The notes under the pieces are model-generated. The model saw only the letters and a list, made by a program, of their open reading frames with translations. It was not told the origin of the DNA and made no database searches. Both the position numbers and the translations under genes were made by a program. Shown here one piece after another: positions 63,951 through 64,000 of a stretch of 64,000 nucleotides of DNA. Source of the stretch: Bacteroides caccae (lineage in GTDB: Bacteria; Bacteroidota; Bacteroidia; Bacteroidales; Bacteroidaceae); NCBI RefSeq assembly GCF_002222615.2, contig NZ_CP022412.2, positions 2,604,001-2,668,000 on the forward strand, in the 5' to 3' direction. Position 1 is the stretch's first letter. Each line of letters opens with the position of its first letter.

Positions 63951-64000
63951 TGTTAGGCAGATAAAAGGGAATGAAAAAAATGTTAGTAGGCAAACAAAAT

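Overview
This 64 kb window is chromosomal DNA from a gut Bacteroides. Three things point there. Promoters follow the Bacteroides form TTTG, about 19-22 bases, then TAnnTTTG (clear copies at 27849, 55979-56010 and 60516), and start codons follow A/T-rich leaders without Shine-Dalgarno boxes. The gene families are typical of the genus: PPi-dependent phosphofructokinase, a NUDIX-type AraR, Porin_10, a PCMD protein and a fimbrillin-like lipoprotein. The order RND pump / pfp / oxo-acid dehydrogenase / ara / gal / PAPS-sulfotransferase / thrS-rplT resembles, from memory, blocks of the B. thetaiotaomicron chromosome brought closer together. I could not run a search to name the species. I saw no insertion sequence, phage, CRISPR array, tRNA or rRNA gene.

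Layout. 1-4.9 kb: tripartite RND efflux pump (+). 5.1-7.7 kb: pfp and a GH25 lysozyme-like protein. 7.8-13.9 kb: lipoamide dehydrogenase, lipoate ligase, E2, a fused E1 alpha-beta and a flavodoxin, together a complete 2-oxo acid dehydrogenase cluster. 14-23.7 kb: prmA; a secreted W/G/Y-rich then S/R-rich protein paired with a FadL-like barrel; a fimbrillin-like lipoprotein; a nucleoside deaminase; a Gfo/Idh oxidoreductase; a solute-binding protein and a Porin_10. 23.8-27 kb (-): a TPR protein followed by a four-subunit 2-oxoacid:ferredoxin oxidoreductase operon that also encodes a 58-aa membrane protein. 27.3-28.4 kb: a DUF456 gene and a small orphan transcription unit. 28.4-40 kb: pentose region with rpiB, tkt, a GH51 remnant, araB, araA, araD, araR, a sodium/sugar symporter and a twice-deleted galM relic (-), and an intact GH51 arabinofuranosidase (+). 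40.1-45 kb: galM-gluP-galK (-) and manA (+). 45.1-46.5 kb: a palindrome-rich intergenic stretch and three small membrane-associated genes. 46.6-48 kb: an SDR and a SPOR lipoprotein. 48.3-55.9 kb (+): cysQ, SLC13 permease, cysC, cysD, cysN, sulfotransferase and PCMD, closed by a terminator. 56-63.9 kb (+): OmpA, ruvX, def, a TPR protein, thrS, infC, rpmI and rplT.

How the genes work together. Arabinose released by GH51 enters through the symporter, is converted by AraA, AraB and AraD to xylulose-5-phosphate, and is finished by transketolase and RpiB; AraR probably represses the operon at a palindrome over its -33 element. Galactose uses GalM, GluP and GalK. The sulfur operon imports sulfate, makes APS (CysDN) and PAPS (CysC), passes the sulfonate to an acceptor through the sulfotransferase, and clears PAP with CysQ. 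No sulfite-producing reductases lie nearby, so it reads as a sulfonation pathway. It matches the steroid sulfonation cluster recalled around B. thetaiotaomicron BT_0416; what that picture does not explain is the secreted PCMD protein at its end.

The most open items are that PCMD protein, the 30-codon orphan transcript at 27.83-28.05 kb, the 58-aa protein in the ferredoxin oxidoreductase operon, the galM relic that heads the ara operon with its reading frame intact, and the S/R-rich secreted protein with its FadL-like partner.
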